Under the pieces are notes generated by a model, which was not told the origin of the DNA, did not search any database, and was given only the letters and a program-made list of their open reading frames with translations. From Ochrobactrum teleogrylli (GTDB lineage: Bacteria; Pseudomonadota; Alphaproteobacteria; Rhizobiales; Rhizobiaceae), in assembly GCF_006376685.1 (NCBI RefSeq), contig NZ_VEWL01000003.1:186001-250000 (forward strand): 64,000 bases of DNA, in the 5' to 3' direction. Positions 16,049-28,848 of the stretch are shown in pieces; position 1 is the stretch's first letter; the number at the start of each line of letters is the position of its first letter. Position numbers and translations under genes: made by a program.

Positions 16049-18778
16049 TCAGATTCTTGACAGTTCCTTCAGCTTATAGATCAGGTCGAGCGCTTCACGG
16101 GGCGTCAGCTCGTCGGGGCTGATGCCTGCGACCGCTTTTGCAAGCTCACTGTCCTTTGCCGATGCTTGCGGTTTCGGCTTTTCCTGTTGCAGCACAACGG
16201 AGAAGAGCGGCAGATCATCGATCAGCTTGTCAGCCTTGCCGGATGTTTCACCCGCTTCCAACTGGTGCAGCACATCACGCGCACGGTTGACGACCGCTTC
16301 CGGCAGACCGGCCAGCCGTGCCACCTGCACACCGTAAGAGCGGTCGGCAGCACCCTTGGCCACTTCATGCAGGAAGACGACATCATTGTCCCATTCCTTG
16401 ACCCGCATCGTGACATTGGAAAGCCGCTCCAGCTTTTCCGAAAGTGCGGTCATCTCGTGGAAGTGAGTCGCGAACAAAGCCCGGCAGCGGTTCTTCTCAT
16501 GCAGATATTCCACCGCTGCCCAGGCGATGGAAAGCCCGTCGAAGGTGGCAGTGCCACGACCGATCTCATCGAGGATGACCAGCGAACGTTCGCCCGCCTG
16601 ATTGAGGATTGCCGCCGTTTCCACCATTTCGACCATGAAAGTCGAGCGTCCGCGCGCCAGATCGTCGGAAGCGCCGACGCGGCTGAACAGCCGGTCCACC
16701 ACGCCAATCTGAGCGGCGCCCGCAGGCACGAAGGAACCCATCTGGGCGAGGATCGCGATCAGCGCATTCTGGCGCAGGAAGGTCGATTTACCGCCCATAT
16801 TCGGCCCGGTCAGCAACCAGATCGCGCCATTGCCAGCGTCGCTTTGCGGCGAGAGATCGCAATCATTGGCAACAAATGGATTGGCCGCCTGACGGCGCAG
16901 CGCCTGTTCCACCACCGGATGGCGACCGGCCACGATGTTAAACGACAGGCTGTCATCGACCATCGGGCGGCAATAGCCCTGTTCCTCGGCCAGCACGGCA
17001 AGGGCTGCCGAAACGTCGAAGACCGAAAGAGCGGCAGCGGCAGCGCGGATCGCATCGGCATGAGAGACGGCTTCCGCCGTCAGTTCTTCAAAGATGGCGA
17101 GCTCGATAGAAAGCGCCCGGTCGGCGGCGTTGGCAATCTTGCTTTCAAGCGCGGCTAGTTCCGTCGTCGTAAAACGCATGGCATTGGCCATGGTCTGACG
17201 ATGGATGAAGCGCCCCTTGGCGGCATCCGTATCGGTCATCGCGCCGGAATTATTCGCCGTCACTTCGATGAAATAGCCAAGCACATTGTTGTGCTTGATC
17301 TTCAGCGACTTGATGCCGGTTTCCTGGATATAATCGGCCTGCAAACCGGCGATCACCCGGCGGGACTGGTCGCGCAAGGCGCGCATTTCATCCAGTTCGG
17401 TGTTGTAGCCCTCGCGCACGAAACCGCCGTCGCGCTTCAACAGCGGCAGCTCGTCGGCCAGCGCCCGGTCGATATGCACGGCAAAAGCCGCAGGCATGGC
17501 GTCGAGCGCATCCCGCGCCGCAGCCAGCTCTTCCGGCAAAAGCGCGCCTTCCAACAGCGAGACCAGCGTGCCCGCTGCCTCAAAACCGCGCTGCAACGCG
17601 CCCAGATCACGTGGACCACCGCGCCCCACTGCCAGACGCGACAGCGCGCGCGGCATGTCGGGCACGCCTTTCAGCTCTGCCCGCATTCCGTTGCAAAGCG
17701 TCTGCTCGCTGAGAAAGAACGACACGGAATCAAGCCGCAATGCGATTGCCTTGGGATCGGTCAGCGGCGCGGTGAGCCGCTCCGCCAGAAGCCGCGCCCC
17801 GCCGCCAGTGACCGTGCGGTCGATGGATTTGAGCAGGCTGCCATCGCGATTGCCCGACATGGTGCGCACCAGTTCCAGACTGGCGCGCGTGGCGGGGTCG
17901 ATGAAGATCGTGCCGCCTTCATGCTCGCGCTCCGGCCGCATCAGCGGCGGACGCTCGGCAATCTGCGTCTTTTCGATATAGGCGATGGCGCCGGAAATGG
18001 CCGACAGTTCCGACCGGCTGAACTGGCCGAAACCATCCAGCGTGGCGACATCGTAATAACGTTGGATGCGCGCCTGCGCAGCCGCGCTGTCGAACAAAGT
18101 GGCAGGCTGCGGTGACACCGCCTTGCCGACCAGATCGAAAGCCGGGCGCAATTCGGGATCGTGAAACGCCGTATCGGCCACCACCAGCTCGCGCGGATCG
18201 ACGCGCATGATATCGGCAAAAAGCCGCTCTTCCGTCGTTTCCGCCACGCGGAATGTGCCCGTGGAAATGTCGATCCAGGCAAGCGCCAGCGCGCCGTCTC
18301 CCTTGGTGCGGCCAAGCGCCATCAGGAAATTGGCCTCCGACGGATCAAGCAGTTTTTCTTCCGTCAGCGTACCGGGCGTCACCAGACGGATCACGTCGCG
18401 GCGCACCACGGATTTCGAGCCGCGCTTTTTGGCTTCCGCCGGGTCTTCCACCTGTTCGCAGACGGCGACGCGATAGCCCTTGGCAATGAGCTTTTGCAGA
18501 TAATCGTCGGCGGCATGGACGGGCACACCGCACATGGGAATGTCTTCGCCCAGATGCTTGCCGCGCTTGGTCAGCGTGATGCCAAGTGCGCCCGACGCTT
18601 CCACCGCATCGTCGAAGAACAGCTCGTAAAAATCACCCATGCGATAGAACAGGAGCGAATCAACATTCGCCGCCTTTATCTCGATATACTGCTCCATCAT
18701 AGGCGTGAGGCGAACAACCGTCTCCTGTGCGGCATTTTCTTCCGCTTCCGGCTTGTCGTTTTCGCCCCGCACGTCCAT
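16049..18778 (-). CDS. mutS: DNA mismatch repair protein MutS
   Basis: MutS recognises mismatches and small loops, and signals to MutL. The 909-residue protein has the N-terminal mismatch-recognition domain with [15 protein letters not shown] (the F-x-E wedge), the connector and lever domains, and the C-terminal ABC ATPase. Walker A is [12 protein letters not shown] near residue 660, the signature region is STFMVEM, and Walker B is [11 protein letters not shown]. It has a slightly extended acidic N-terminus. It is divergent from maeB with about 155 bp between the starts. Its 3' end faces the AT-rich secreted-protein gene at 15617. Confidence 0.97.
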   Translation of the reverse strand: MDVRGENDKPEAEENAAQETVVRLTPMMEQYIEIKAANVDSLLFYRMGDFYELFFDDAVEASGALGITLTKRGKHLGEDIPMCGVPVHAADDYLQKLIAKGYRVAVCEQVEDPAEAKKRGSKSVVRRDVIRLVTPGTLTEEKLLDPSEANFLMALGRTKGDGALALAWIDISTGTFRVAETTEERLFADIMRVDPRELVVADTAFHDPELRPAFDLVGKAVSPQPATLFDSAAAQARIQRYYDVATLDGFGQFSRSELSAISGAIAYIEKTQIAERPPLMRPEREHEGGTIFIDPATRASLELVRTMSGNRDGSLLKSIDRTVTGGGARLLAERLTAPLTDPKAIALRLDSVSFFLSEQTLCNGMRAELKGVPDMPRALSRLAVGRGGPRDLGALQRGFEAAGTLVSLLEGALLPEELAAARDALDAMPAAFAVHIDRALADELPLLKRDGGFVREGYNTELDEMRALRDQSRRVIAGLQADYIQETGIKSLKIKHNNVLGYFIEVTANNSGAMTDTDAAKGRFIHRQTMANAMRFTTTELAALESKIANAADRALSIELAIFEELTAEAVSHADAIRAAAAALSVFDVSAALAVLAEEQGYCRPMVDDSLSFNIVAGRHPVVEQALRRQAANPFVANDCDLSPQSDAGNGAIWLLTGPNMGGKSTFLRQNALIAILAQMGSFVPAGAAQIGVVDRLFSRVGASDDLARGRSTFMVEMVETAAILNQAGERSLVILDEIGRGTATFDGLSIAWAAVEYLHEKNRCRALFATHFHEMTALSEKLERLSNVTMRVKEWDNDVVFLHEVAKGAADRSYGVQVARLAGLPEAVVNRARDVLHQLEAGETSGKADKLIDDLPLFSVVLQQEKPKPQASAKDSELAKAVAGISPDELTPREALDLIYKLKELSRI

Positions 18779-18934
18779 GCTATAAAACCTTATTTTGTTG
18801 CGTGTTTTGCACGACCAGCGTTATTAAATTACGCATTCGTTCGTTTTTGAATGAATAACTATTCCCAAAAGCGCTGTTTACACATTTCCAGACTGGCGCT
18901 ATCGAATGCGACCGCACAAGATTCCGGAGGGAAC

Positions 18935-21229
<2,295 letters not shown>

Positions 21230-21249
21230 ACATTAGAAAATACAAACAG

Positions 21250-21278
21250 AAAGGCCGGGGAAACCCGGCCTTTCCTTT
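21250..21278 (+). terminator. intrinsic terminator after maeB
   Basis: AAAGGCCGGG-GAAA-CCCGGCCTTT, a perfect 10-bp stem, followed by CCTTTT. Confidence 0.9.
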
Positions 21279-21362
21279 TGCATATTCATCCATTGTAAAA
21301 GCCGCTATAGGATAGTCTTGTCACCGCAATTCCTTTCCCGAAAAGCCGGACCTGCAAGCCGC

Positions 21363-24164
21363 ATGAGCGCACACGACCTGAAGCTGGAAGAGATCGTCAA
21401 TCCCGAAACGCTCCGTCGCAAGCTCAATGAGCTGGCGGATTCGACCGACGAAAGCTATACGAGCCTTCCGGTGCGAAAGGTGGTTCTGCATGCGCTGAAA
21501 GATGCGCTGGTGCGCGGTCGCGCCAATGCGGAAGGGCTGCTAATGAAGGATGGCGGCGGCACGCTGTGCGCCCGACGCCTCTCCTATCTCATGGACACGC
21601 TGATTGAGGCGCTGTTCGAATTTGCAACCACCAAGGTCTATCCGATGGTCAATCCGTCCAAGGCGGAAAACATGGCCATCGTCGCAGTCGGCGGTTATGG
21701 GCGCAACGGGCTGGCGCCGGGTTCCGACATCGACCTTCTGTTCCTGCTGCCCTACAAGCAGACGCCGTGGGGCGAGCAGGTCGTCGAATATATGCTTTAC
21801 ATGCTCTGGGACATGGGGCTGAAAGTCGGCAACTCGACACGCAATATCGATGAGTGCATCCGGCTGTCGCGCGAAGACATGACGATCCGCACCGCCATTC
21901 TCGATGCGCGTTTTCTCACCGGCAACAAGGATCTGTTCACCGCGCTCGTCTCCCGCTTCGATGAGGAAATCGTCAAGGATACCGGGCCCGAATTCATCCA
22001 GGCCAAGCTTGCCGAGCGCGACGAACGCCACCGCAAGGCGGGCGAGACGCGCTATCTGGTGGAGCCCAATGTCAAGGAAGGCAAAGGCGGCCAGCGCGAT
22101 CTGCATACGCTGTTCTGGATCGCCAAATATTTCTATCGCGTCAAAACCAAGGAAGAGCTGGTCAAGCTCGGCGTGCTGTCACGTGCCGAATTGCGCATCT
22201 TCAACAAGGCGGAAGATTTTCTCTGGGCTGTGCGCTGCCACATGCATTTCGCCACGCTGAAAGCGGAAGAGCGCCTTTCCTTCGACATTCAGCCGGAAAT
22301 CGCCCAGCGCCTTGGCTATACCGCGCATCCCGGACAGAATCATGTCGAGCGCTTCATGAAGCATTATTTCCTCGTGGCCAAGGATGTCGGCGACCTGACC
22401 CGCATCATCTGCGCCGCGCTGGAAGAGGAACAGGCCAAGCATGTGCCGGGCTTCAACCGCATTTTCCTCACCTTTTCACGCCGCAAGCGCAAGCTTTCGA
22501 CGGACGGCTATTTCGTCTCGGAAAACCATCGCATCAACACCGCGCGCCCCGACGTGTTTTCGGAAGATCCGGTCAATATCATCCGCATCTTCCAGCTGGC
22601 CGACAAGCACGGGCTGGAGTTTCACCCGGAAGCGATGCAGCAGCTGACCCGCTCGCTGAAACTCATCAATGCCGATCTGCGCGAGAACCCCGAAGCCAAC
22701 AAGCTTTTCCTCGACGTTCTGACATCGCCGCGCAATCCCGAACTGATCCTGCGCCGCATGAACGAATCCGGTGTGCTGGGCAAGTTCATCCCGGATTTCG
22801 GCAAGATCGTCGCGATGATGCAGTTCAACATGTATCACCACTATACGGTGGACGAACACCTCTTACGCTGCATTGCCGTGCTGTCGGAAATCGAGCATGG
22901 CGAACTGGAAAACGAGCATCCGCTTTCCAACCATCTGATCACCACGATCAAGCGCGACCGCAATCTGCTCTATGTGGCACTTCTCCTGCACGATATCGCC
23001 AAGGGTCGCCCGGAAGATCATTCGATTGCCGGTGCCCGCATTGCCCGCAAGCTTTGCCCGCGCTTCGGCCTCTCCCCTTCCGAGACGGAGACGGTGGAAT
23101 GGCTGGTGCGCGAACATCTGACCATGAGCATGGTGGCCCAGTCGCGCGATCTCAACGACCGCAAGACCATCATCGACTTTGGCGACACGGTGCAGACCAT
23201 GGAACGGCTGAAGCTGCTCCTGATCCTGACCGTCTGCGATATCAAGGCCGTCGGCCCCGGTGTCTGGAACGGCTGGAAGGGCCAGCTTCTGCGCACGCTT
23301 TTCTATGAAACCGAACTGGTGCTGACCGGCGGTTTCTCCGAGCTTTCACGCGCCGACCGCGACCGGCAGGCCCGTGAAGCGCTGGCCGAAAAGCTTTCCG
23401 ACTGGCCAGCCGCCGAGCGTGACGCCTATCTTGGCCTGCATTACATCAATTATTTCCTGACCGTCAGCCTAGACGATCAGGTGCGCCACGCCCATTTCAT
23501 CCGCGAAGCCGACCGGGCGGGCCGCGCCCTTGCCACCATGGCCAAGCCACAGAGCTTCGAAGCCGTGACGGAAATCACCGTTCTTGCGCCCGACCATCCG
23601 CGCCTCTTGTCGATCATCACCGGCGCCTGCGCTGCCGCAGGCGGCAACATCGTCGATGCGCAGATCTTCACCACTGGCGACGGACGCGCGCTCGATACGA
23701 TCCTGATCAGCCGCGAATTCGATCTGGATGAGGATGAACGCCGCCGCGCCGAGCGCGTGGGCAAGGTGATCGAAGACGTGCTTTCCGGAAAGGCGCATCT
23801 GCCCGACGTGCTGGCCAAGCGCACCAAGCCGAAGAAGAACGCCAAGGCCTTCACCGTGGAACCGCGTGTCGAGATCAACAACACGCTGTCGAACAAGTTC
23901 ACCGTCATCGAAGTGGAAGGTCTGGACCGTCCCGGCCTTTTGTCGGAACTGACTGGCCTTATTTCCGACCTTTCGCTGGATATTGCTTCGGCGCATATCA
24001 CGACCTTCGGCGAAAAGGTCATCGACAGTTTTTATGTAACGGACCTCGTGGGTCACAAGATTTCAAACGCCACCCGCCAGGGCAATATCCGGCGCAAGGT
24101 TCTTGCGTTGCTCAGCGGTGAAAACGGCAGCAAGGCCAATGGCCGCTCGTCGCAGGCAGCATAA
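21363..24164 (+). CDS. glnD: [protein-PII] uridylyltransferase/uridylyl-removing enzyme
   Basis: GlnD senses glutamine and uridylylates or deuridylylates PII proteins to control glutamine synthetase and the Ntr response. From the ATG at 21363 ([13 protein letters not shown]) it is 933 residues. The nucleotidyltransferase motif is [18 protein letters not shown] (about residue 110). The HD domain has [15 protein letters not shown] (about 540) and the C-terminus carries two ACT domains (about 740 and 850). A TTG at 21318 with AGGA upstream is a possible longer start. murJ begins 18 bp downstream, so the two are probably co-transcribed. Together with rpoN and ptsN it makes three nitrogen-control genes in 20 kb. 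Confidence 0.95.
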   Translation: MSAHDLKLEEIVNPETLRRKLNELADSTDESYTSLPVRKVVLHALKDALVRGRANAEGLLMKDGGGTLCARRLSYLMDTLIEALFEFATTKVYPMVNPSKAENMAIVAVGGYGRNGLAPGSDIDLLFLLPYKQTPWGEQVVEYMLYMLWDMGLKVGNSTRNIDECIRLSREDMTIRTAILDARFLTGNKDLFTALVSRFDEEIVKDTGPEFIQAKLAERDERHRKAGETRYLVEPNVKEGKGGQRDLHTLFWIAKYFYRVKTKEELVKLGVLSRAELRIFNKAEDFLWAVRCHMHFATLKAEERLSFDIQPEIAQRLGYTAHPGQNHVERFMKHYFLVAKDVGDLTRIICAALEEEQAKHVPGFNRIFLTFSRRKRKLSTDGYFVSENHRINTARPDVFSEDPVNIIRIFQLADKHGLEFHPEAMQQLTRSLKLINADLRENPEANKLFLDVLTSPRNPELILRRMNESGVLGKFIPDFGKIVAMMQFNMYHHYTVDEHLLRCIAVLSEIEHGELENEHPLSNHLITTIKRDRNLLYVALLLHDIAKGRPEDHSIAGARIARKLCPRFGLSPSETETVEWLVREHLTMSMVAQSRDLNDRKTIIDFGDTVQTMERLKLLLILTVCDIKAVGPGVWNGWKGQLLRTLFYETELVLTGGFSELSRADRDRQAREALAEKLSDWPAAERDAYLGLHYINYFLTVSLDDQVRHAHFIREADRAGRALATMAKPQSFEAVTEITVLAPDHPRLLSIITGACAAAGGNIVDAQIFTTGDGRALDTILISREFDLDEDERRRAERVGKVIEDVLSGKAHLPDVLAKRTKPKKNAKAFTVEPRVEINNTLSNKFTVIEVEGLDRPGLLSELTGLISDLSLDIASAHITTFGEKVIDSFYVTDLVGHKISNATRQGNIRRKVLALLSGENGSKANGRSSQAA

Positions 24165-24182
24165 GTTAGGTTTCTCAAAAGC

Positions 24183-25772
24183 ATGAGTCTGGTCAAAAAG
24201 TTCGCCACGGTGGCATCCGGCACGCTGATGAGCCGCATATTCGGCTTCACCCGCGAGATGTTCATGGCGGCAGCGCTCGGCACCGGCCCGGTGGCCGATG
24301 CTTTCAACGCAGCATTCCGCTTTCCGAACACGTTCCGCAGGCTTTTCGCCGAAGGCGCATTCAACTCCGCTTTCGTGCCGCTTTTCGCCAAGGAAATCGA
24401 AAACAACGGCATGGACGGCGCCCGCCGTTTCTCCGAGGAAGTGTTCGGCGTGCTGTTCACGGTGCTGCTGTTCATCACCATCGTGATGGAACTTTCGATG
24501 CCCTTCATCGTGCGCACCGTCATTGCGCCGGGCTTCATGGACGATCCGGTGAAGTTCGACAACACGGTGCGGCTCGCCACCATCATGTTCCCCTATCTCG
24601 CCTGCATGTCGCTGGCGGCGATGATGGGCGGCATGCTCAACTCGCTGCACCGCTATTTCGCGGCAGCGATAGCGCCTGTCTTCCTCAACATCATCCTGAT
24701 CGGCGTTCTGGCCTTTGCCTGGTGGCGCGGTCATGATCCATTGACTGTCGGCTACGGCCTGTCCTGGGGCGTCATGGCGGCAGGTCTGGTGCAGCTCGCC
24801 ATTGTCTGGCTCGCGGTGCGCAATGCGGGCATCAAGATCGGCTTTCGCCGCCCACGCCTGACTGCCAACGTCAAGCGGCTGCTGGTGCTGGCGCTGCCCG
24901 CCGCAATCACCGGGGGCATCACGCAGATCAACCTGCTCATCAACACCAACATCGCTTCCGGCATGGAAGGCGCTGTTTCCTCGCTGGTCTATGCCGACCG
25001 CATCTATCAATTGCCGCTGGGCGTCGTGGGCATTGCGGTTGCCACCGTGCTTCTGCCGGAACTGTCGCGCGCCTTGCGCGGCGGCCACATGAAGGAAGCC
25101 TCGAACCTGCAAAACCGCTCGGTCGAGTTCACGCTGTTCCTCACGCTGCCAGCCGCCGCCGCACTGCTCGTCATGTCGGAGCCCATCGTGCGGCTCTTGT
25201 TTGAGCGCGGCAAATTCAGCCCGGATTCCACAATCGTCGTCTCCAACATTCTGGCGATCTACGGTCTCGGTCTGCCCGCTTTCGTGCTGATCAAGGCGTT
25301 TATTCCGGGCTTCTTCGCCCGCGAGGATACGCGTACGCCGATGATCTTCGCGGCCATTTCCGTTGCGGTGAATGTTTCGCTTGCCATCACGCTGTTCCCG
25401 CGTCTCGGCCCGACCGGCATCGCCACAGCAGAAATCGTGGCTGGCTGGGTCAATGCCGTTCTGCTGTTTGCAACGCTCGTGAAACGCGGCCATTGGGGAC
25501 AGGATATTCCGCTTCTCACCCGCATTCCGCGCCTGTTGATCGCGGCGGGCATCATGGCGTTTGGCATTCATTATGCCATCGGCCATTTCGCCTATGAGCT
25601 TTCTTCCGCTGCGCCCTTTGTCGTTCGAGCCGGAACAGTCTGCGCCATGGTGATTGCCGCGATGATTGTCTATTTCGGCCTCGCCTTCGGTCTCGGCGGT
25701 GCAAATACCGGCATGATCCGCCGCAATGTCAAACGCGGCGCGGTCAAGAAAGAGCCCGAGAGTGACGCATAA
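24183..25772 (+). CDS. murJ: lipid II flippase MurJ
   Basis: MurJ moves lipid II across the inner membrane for peptidoglycan synthesis. The 529-residue protein is strongly hydrophobic throughout with about 14 membrane segments. It opens with the family motif KFATVASGTLMSRIFGFTRE and contains FRLFAEGAFNSAFVPLF-type sequence (written here RRLFAEGAFNSAFVPLF) and the conserved FYAREDTRTP-like loop (FFAREDTRTPM). It follows glnD by 18 bp and is followed by a terminator and then trpS. Older annotations call it MviN. Confidence 0.96.
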   Translation: MSLVKKFATVASGTLMSRIFGFTREMFMAAALGTGPVADAFNAAFRFPNTFRRLFAEGAFNSAFVPLFAKEIENNGMDGARRFSEEVFGVLFTVLLFITIVMELSMPFIVRTVIAPGFMDDPVKFDNTVRLATIMFPYLACMSLAAMMGGMLNSLHRYFAAAIAPVFLNIILIGVLAFAWWRGHDPLTVGYGLSWGVMAAGLVQLAIVWLAVRNAGIKIGFRRPRLTANVKRLLVLALPAAITGGITQINLLINTNIASGMEGAVSSLVYADRIYQLPLGVVGIAVATVLLPELSRALRGGHMKEASNLQNRSVEFTLFLTLPAAAALLVMSEPIVRLLFERGKFSPDSTIVVSNILAIYGLGLPAFVLIKAFIPGFFAREDTRTPMIFAAISVAVNVSLAITLFPRLGPTGIATAEIVAGWVNAVLLFATLVKRGHWGQDIPLLTRIPRLLIAAGIMAFGIHYAIGHFAYELSSAAPFVVRAGTVCAMVIAAMIVYFGLAFGLGGANTGMIRRNVKRGAVKKEPESDA

Positions 25773-25825
25773 TTGTCCTTGAAACGCCTCTGCGTCTCTG
25801 CGAAAACACGCCCCATCGTCAAAGC

Positions 25826-25857
25826 CCCCTGCTCTCCACCGGCAGGGGTTCATTTTT
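25826..25857 (+). terminator. terminator after murJ
   Basis: CCCCTGC (25826-25832) pairs with GCAGGGG (25842-25848), followed by TTCATTTTT. It lies just before the trpS ribosome site (AGGATAG). Confidence 0.75.
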
Positions 25858-25868
25858 AGGATAGAACC

Positions 25869-26936
25869 ATGAGCACGTTCAAACCGCTTGTCTTCTCCGG
25901 CGTCCAACCGACCGGAAATCTCCACCTCGGCAATTATCTGGGGGCGATCAAGCGGTGGGTCGAGGTCCAGAAGACCCAAGAATGCATTTATTGCGTCGTG
26001 GACATGCACGCGCTGACCGTGTCGCCCGACCCGGCTGAACTGCTGCAATCCACCCGCGAAGTGACGGCGGCGTTTCTGGCTTCCGGCATTGATCCGCAGA
26101 AGAGCATCGTCTTTAACCAGAGCCGTGTCATGCAGCATGCGGAACTGGCCTGGGTGTTCAACTGCATTGCGCGCATCGGCTGGATGAGCCGTATGACGCA
26201 GTTCAAGGACAAGGCCGGCAAGGACCGCGAAAATGCTTCGCTGGGCCTCTTTGCCTATCCGAGCCTGATGGCTGCCGACATTCTGCTCTATCGCGCCACC
26301 GCCGTGCCCGTTGGCGAAGACCAGAAGCAGCATCTGGAGCTGACGCGCGATATCGCGCAAAAATTCAACAATGACTATTCCGACCGTATTGCATCGCTTG
26401 GCATCGGCGTGGATATGCAGGTGGGCGACGAGAAGGTTTCGGGCTTCTTCCCGCTGACCGAACCGATGATTTCGGGTCCGGCTATGCGCATCATGTCGCT
26501 GCGCGACGGCACCAAGAAAATGTCGAAATCCGATCCGTCGGACCTGTCGCGCATCAATCTGATCGACGACGAAGAAACGATCACCAAGAAGATCCGCAAG
26601 GCCAAGACCGATTCCGATGGCCTGCCATCGGAACTGGATGGTCTGTCCGGTCGTCCGGAAGCGGACAATCTGGTCGGAATCTATGCGGCTCTCGCCTCGC
26701 AGTCGAAAGAAGATATCCTTGGGGAATTTGGTGGACGCCAGTTCTCGGAATTCAAGGCGGCACTGGCCGAACTGGCCGTGACGAAGCTTTCGCCGATCAC
26801 CCATGAAATGCGCCGTCTGGTGGCCGATCCGGCCCATATCGACAGCGTTTTGCGGGATGGCGGCGAGCGCGCAGGTGTGGTCGCCGAGAAGACCATGCGC
26901 GATGTGCGCGACATTATCGGCTGGTTGCAGAACTGA
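25869..26936 (+). CDS. trpS: tryptophanyl-tRNA synthetase
   Basis: A class I aminoacyl-tRNA synthetase that charges tRNA-Trp. The 355-residue protein has the HIGH-equivalent motif [13 protein letters not shown] near the N-terminus, the family motif VVDMHALTV, and KMSKS (written [10 protein letters not shown]) about two thirds along. The ATG at 25869 follows AGGATAG with normal spacing. A terminator hairpin ends the transcript at 26953. Length and motifs are those of standard bacterial TrpRS. Confidence 0.97.
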   Translation: MSTFKPLVFSGVQPTGNLHLGNYLGAIKRWVEVQKTQECIYCVVDMHALTVSPDPAELLQSTREVTAAFLASGIDPQKSIVFNQSRVMQHAELAWVFNCIARIGWMSRMTQFKDKAGKDRENASLGLFAYPSLMAADILLYRATAVPVGEDQKQHLELTRDIAQKFNNDYSDRIASLGIGVDMQVGDEKVSGFFPLTEPMISGPAMRIMSLRDGTKKMSKSDPSDLSRINLIDDEETITKKIRKAKTDSDGLPSELDGLSGRPEADNLVGIYAALASQSKEDILGEFGGRQFSEFKAALAELAVTKLSPITHEMRRLVADPAHIDSVLRDGGERAGVVAEKTMRDVRDIIGWLQN

Positions 26937-26952
26937 TTTTCAACAGCGTCAC

Positions 26953-26989
26953 CAAGGGCGACTGGTTTTTTGCGGTCGCCCTTGTTTTT
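26953..26989 (+). terminator. intrinsic terminator after trpS
   Basis: CAAGGGCGAC (26953-26962) pairs perfectly with GTCGCCCTTG (26975-26984), followed by TTTTTG. Confidence 0.87.
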
Positions 26990-27067
26990 GTGAAATTGCC
27001 TGCTGTTAAGGGCCATAGCAAAGAATGCTGGCTTGCAGGCGGCCAATCCTGATGGCAAATTGCGGCC

Positions 27068-27556
27068 ATGGTATCCAAACGACTAAGCCGGGAATCCGGT
27101 CACCGACGCAAATTTCTCGCCGTCATCGATGAAACGCCCGAATGCGGGCGCGCTGTCGCCTATGCCGCACGCCGTGCCAAAAACACGAGCGGCTCGCTCA
27201 TTCTGCTTTTCGTTATTGATGACTCCGATTTCCAGCAAATTTTGGGCGTCGGCGAAATCATGCGTGCCGAAGCGCAGGATCGAGCGCGATCCGCGCTGGA
27301 AAAATTCGCCGCCGTCGTACGTGAAGATCAGGGCATCGAACCTGAACTCAGCATCCGTGAAGGCCAGACAGCGGAAGAGCTGCTCAGCCTGATCGAGGAA
27401 GACCAGGACATTGCCATTCTGGTTCTCGCTGCCGGTTCCGGCAAGGAAGGCCCCGGCCCTCTCGTGCAATCGCTGGCTGGCCGCGCCCAGTTTCCCATCC
27501 CCGTCACCGTTGTTCCCGCAGGGTTGACCGATGACGACATTGATGCGGTGACCTGA
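27068..27556 (+). CDS. universal stress protein family protein
   Basis: A single-domain UspA-fold protein of 162 residues: beta-1 KFLAVIDETPECGRAVAYAARRA, then LILLFVID, and a C-terminal ATP-binding-like region with VLAAGSGKEGPGPLV (a G-x2-G-x9-G variant) and PIPVTVVPAG. Proteins of this type bind ATP and help survival under stress; the exact role here is unknown. It lies between trpS and nfu in the order common to Rhizobiales, but has its own promoter region since a terminator precedes it. Its stop is immediately followed by a palindromic repeat (27559-27753), which probably folds at its mRNA end. Confidence 0.85.
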   Translation: MVSKRLSRESGHRRKFLAVIDETPECGRAVAYAARRAKNTSGSLILLFVIDDSDFQQILGVGEIMRAEAQDRARSALEKFAAVVREDQGIEPELSIREGQTAEELLSLIEEDQDIAILVLAAGSGKEGPGPLVQSLAGRAQFPIPVTVVPAGLTDDDIDAVT

Positions 27557-27558
27557 CG

Positions 27559-27753
27559 CAACAGTTGCATTCTTCGTGATGCCGGGCTGCAAAGAGCAAT
27601 TTTGAGTTTTGCGTTCGCATAATCTGATCCGAAAAGTCTGCAACTTTTCGGGATTATGCGAGGCTTCCGGTGCTCACGTACCTTTAAATACGTTCCGCTC
27701 CGGTACTCGAAAATCACTCTTTTCGCCACGGCCTGACGAATTTGCAACTGTTG
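27559..27753. repeat. Bru-RS-like palindromic repeat, copy A, carrying a nested palindrome
   Basis: The termini CAACAGTTGCA (27559-27569) and TGCAACTGTTG (27743-27753) are exact inverted copies. On the minus strand the inside matches copy B at 34077-34186 (CGTCAGGCCGTGGCGAAAAG near one end, TTGCTCTTTGCAG near the other). It shares with copy C (62555-62700) the core TAAAGGTACGTGAGCACCGG. Its centre is interrupted by the unrelated palindrome at 27617-27659. Confidence 0.75.
27617..27659. repeat. Rhizobiales-type palindromic repeat nested in copy A
   Basis: GCATAATC-tgat-CCGAAAAGT (27617-27637) pairs with ACTTTTCGG-GATTATGC (27643-27659). It has the CCGAAAA...TTTTCGGGAT core of the repeats at 4990, 31652 and 39476. 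Confidence 0.75.
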
Positions 27754-27866
27754 TGCAATCACCCTATATTGATAGCAACTGAAACGCGCCTGAGAGCGAC
27801 AGCCCTTGTTTCTGCGCGGTTTCGCTATTATTAGAACAGTTCCAAAATTGAAAGCGGAGAACTGGC

Positions 27867-28439
27867 ATGTTCATCCAGACTGAAACCACGCCCAATCCGG
27901 CGACCCTGAAGTTTCTGCCCGGGAAGGTGGTCATGCCGGAAGGCACCGCCGATTTCCGCGATGCTTCATCCGCCGGCAACACGTCGCCGCTGGCAGCCAA
28001 GCTGTTCGCCGTTCCGGGCGTTACCGGCGTTTTCTTCGGCTATGACTTCATTACCGTCACCAAGGACGATGGCGATTGGCAGCACCTGAAGCCTGCAATC
28101 CTCGGCACGATCATGGAGCATTTCATGTCGGGCGCCTCGGCCATGGCTGGCAACGCCAATGCAGACGCCGCAGCCGCTCATGGAGATGAAGAATTCTTCG
28201 ATGAAGCCGATACCGAAATCGTCGAAACCATCAAGGAACTGATCGAAACCCGCGTTCGCCCTGCCGTTGCGCAGGATGGCGGCGACATCACTTTCCGTGG
28301 CTTCGAAAACGGCACCGTGTTTCTCAACATGAAGGGCGCCTGCTCGGGCTGCCCGTCGTCGACCGCGACGCTGAAGCACGGTATCCAGAACCTGCTTCGT
28401 CACTTCGTGCCGGAAGTGCAGCAGGTCGAACAGATCTGA
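27867..28439 (+). CDS. NifU-like Fe-S cluster carrier (NfuA type)
   Basis: A scaffold/carrier that delivers [4Fe-4S] clusters to apo-proteins. The 190-residue protein has the N-terminal Nfu domain (MFIQTETTPNPATLKFLPG, about 1-88), an acidic linker and the C-terminal NifU domain (about 110-190: RPAVAQDGGDITFRGF). The cluster ligands are C159 and C162 in GACSGCPSS. GAAAGCGGAGA lies just upstream of the ATG. A terminator follows at 28465. It does not contain a NifU N-terminal IscU domain, so it is not nitrogenase-specific. Confidence 0.93.
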   Translation: MFIQTETTPNPATLKFLPGKVVMPEGTADFRDASSAGNTSPLAAKLFAVPGVTGVFFGYDFITVTKDDGDWQHLKPAILGTIMEHFMSGASAMAGNANADAAAAHGDEEFFDEADTEIVETIKELIETRVRPAVAQDGGDITFRGFENGTVFLNMKGACSGCPSSTATLKHGIQNLLRHFVPEVQQVEQI

Positions 28440-28464
28440 TCGGTCTCACAAACTGAAATCTGAA

Positions 28465-28495
28465 AAACGCCGGGTCGCCAGACCGGCGTTTTTTT
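28465..28495 (+). terminator. intrinsic terminator after nfu
   Basis: AAACGCC-G-GGTC / GACC-GGCGTTT with one bulged G, followed by a run of seven T. Confidence 0.88.
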
Positions 28496-28642
28496 ATGAA
28501 AGCGCCGCGCTCAACGCCGTCCTGGCGCATATCGTATATTAAGTATAAGCGATATCATCGTACTTATCGTGTACCAAACTATGGCGATTGCAGCGCCCCG
28601 TAAAAAGTATAGATTCACTCATGTTTCAAGAAAGAGGACATG

Positions 28643-28765
28643 ATGTTTCATATACCGATCGGCAGTTCAGACTTGGAAGAACTAAAGGAGGCGTATGGAT
28701 ACTTTATGCACTCCGTTTCAGATGTCATTCTGCAATATGCAGATATATTTCCCGCACTGCTCTGA
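28643..28765 (+). CDS. possible 40-residue small protein
   Basis: An ATG at 28643 preceded by AGAGGA opens a 40-codon frame (begins MFHIPIGSSDLEELKEAYGY) ending at TGA 28763-28765. It has an amphipathic, acidic start and a hydrophobic end (VILQYADIFPALL). The surrounding 350 bp are AT-rich and hold no other supported gene. I do not recognise it; the ribosome site is the only positive evidence, so it may be spurious or a degraded gene start. An overlapping plus-strand frame at 28588-28821 looks less protein-like. Confidence 0.3.
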   Translation: MFHIPIGSSDLEELKEAYGYFMHSVSDVILQYADIFPALL

Positions 28766-28795
28766 AAACAGACTTTAAACTATTTGAAAATAAGT

Positions 28796-28837
28796 TCGGC
28801 GATACACGATCACCACTTTAATGTCGTGTATCGCCGA
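28796..28837. repeat. 14-bp perfect inverted repeat
   Basis: TCGGCGATACACGA (28796-28809) and TCGTGTATCGCCGA (28824-28837) with a 14-nt loop. It lies 11 bp beyond the 3' end of the L,D-transpeptidase gene, so it could end that transcript, but neither side has a good T-tract. Confidence 0.7.
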
Positions 28838-28848
28838 TATAGCATTAT

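Noticed and set aside
24063-26837. A 924-codon open frame on the minus strand opposite murJ and trpS, and similar long frames opposite maeB (18899-20194), gyrB (44222-45520) and others.
   Set aside because: They mirror GC-rich real genes whose codon bias leaves the antisense open. Their translations are low-complexity (rich in Gly, Asp, Arg, His, Gln) without domains, and the plus-strand genes are certain.
27328-27762. A minus-strand frame with MIAQQLQIRQAVAKRV, similar to a frame at 34085.
   Set aside because: The similarity comes from the palindromic repeats A and B, not from a gene; the rest is antisense to usp.
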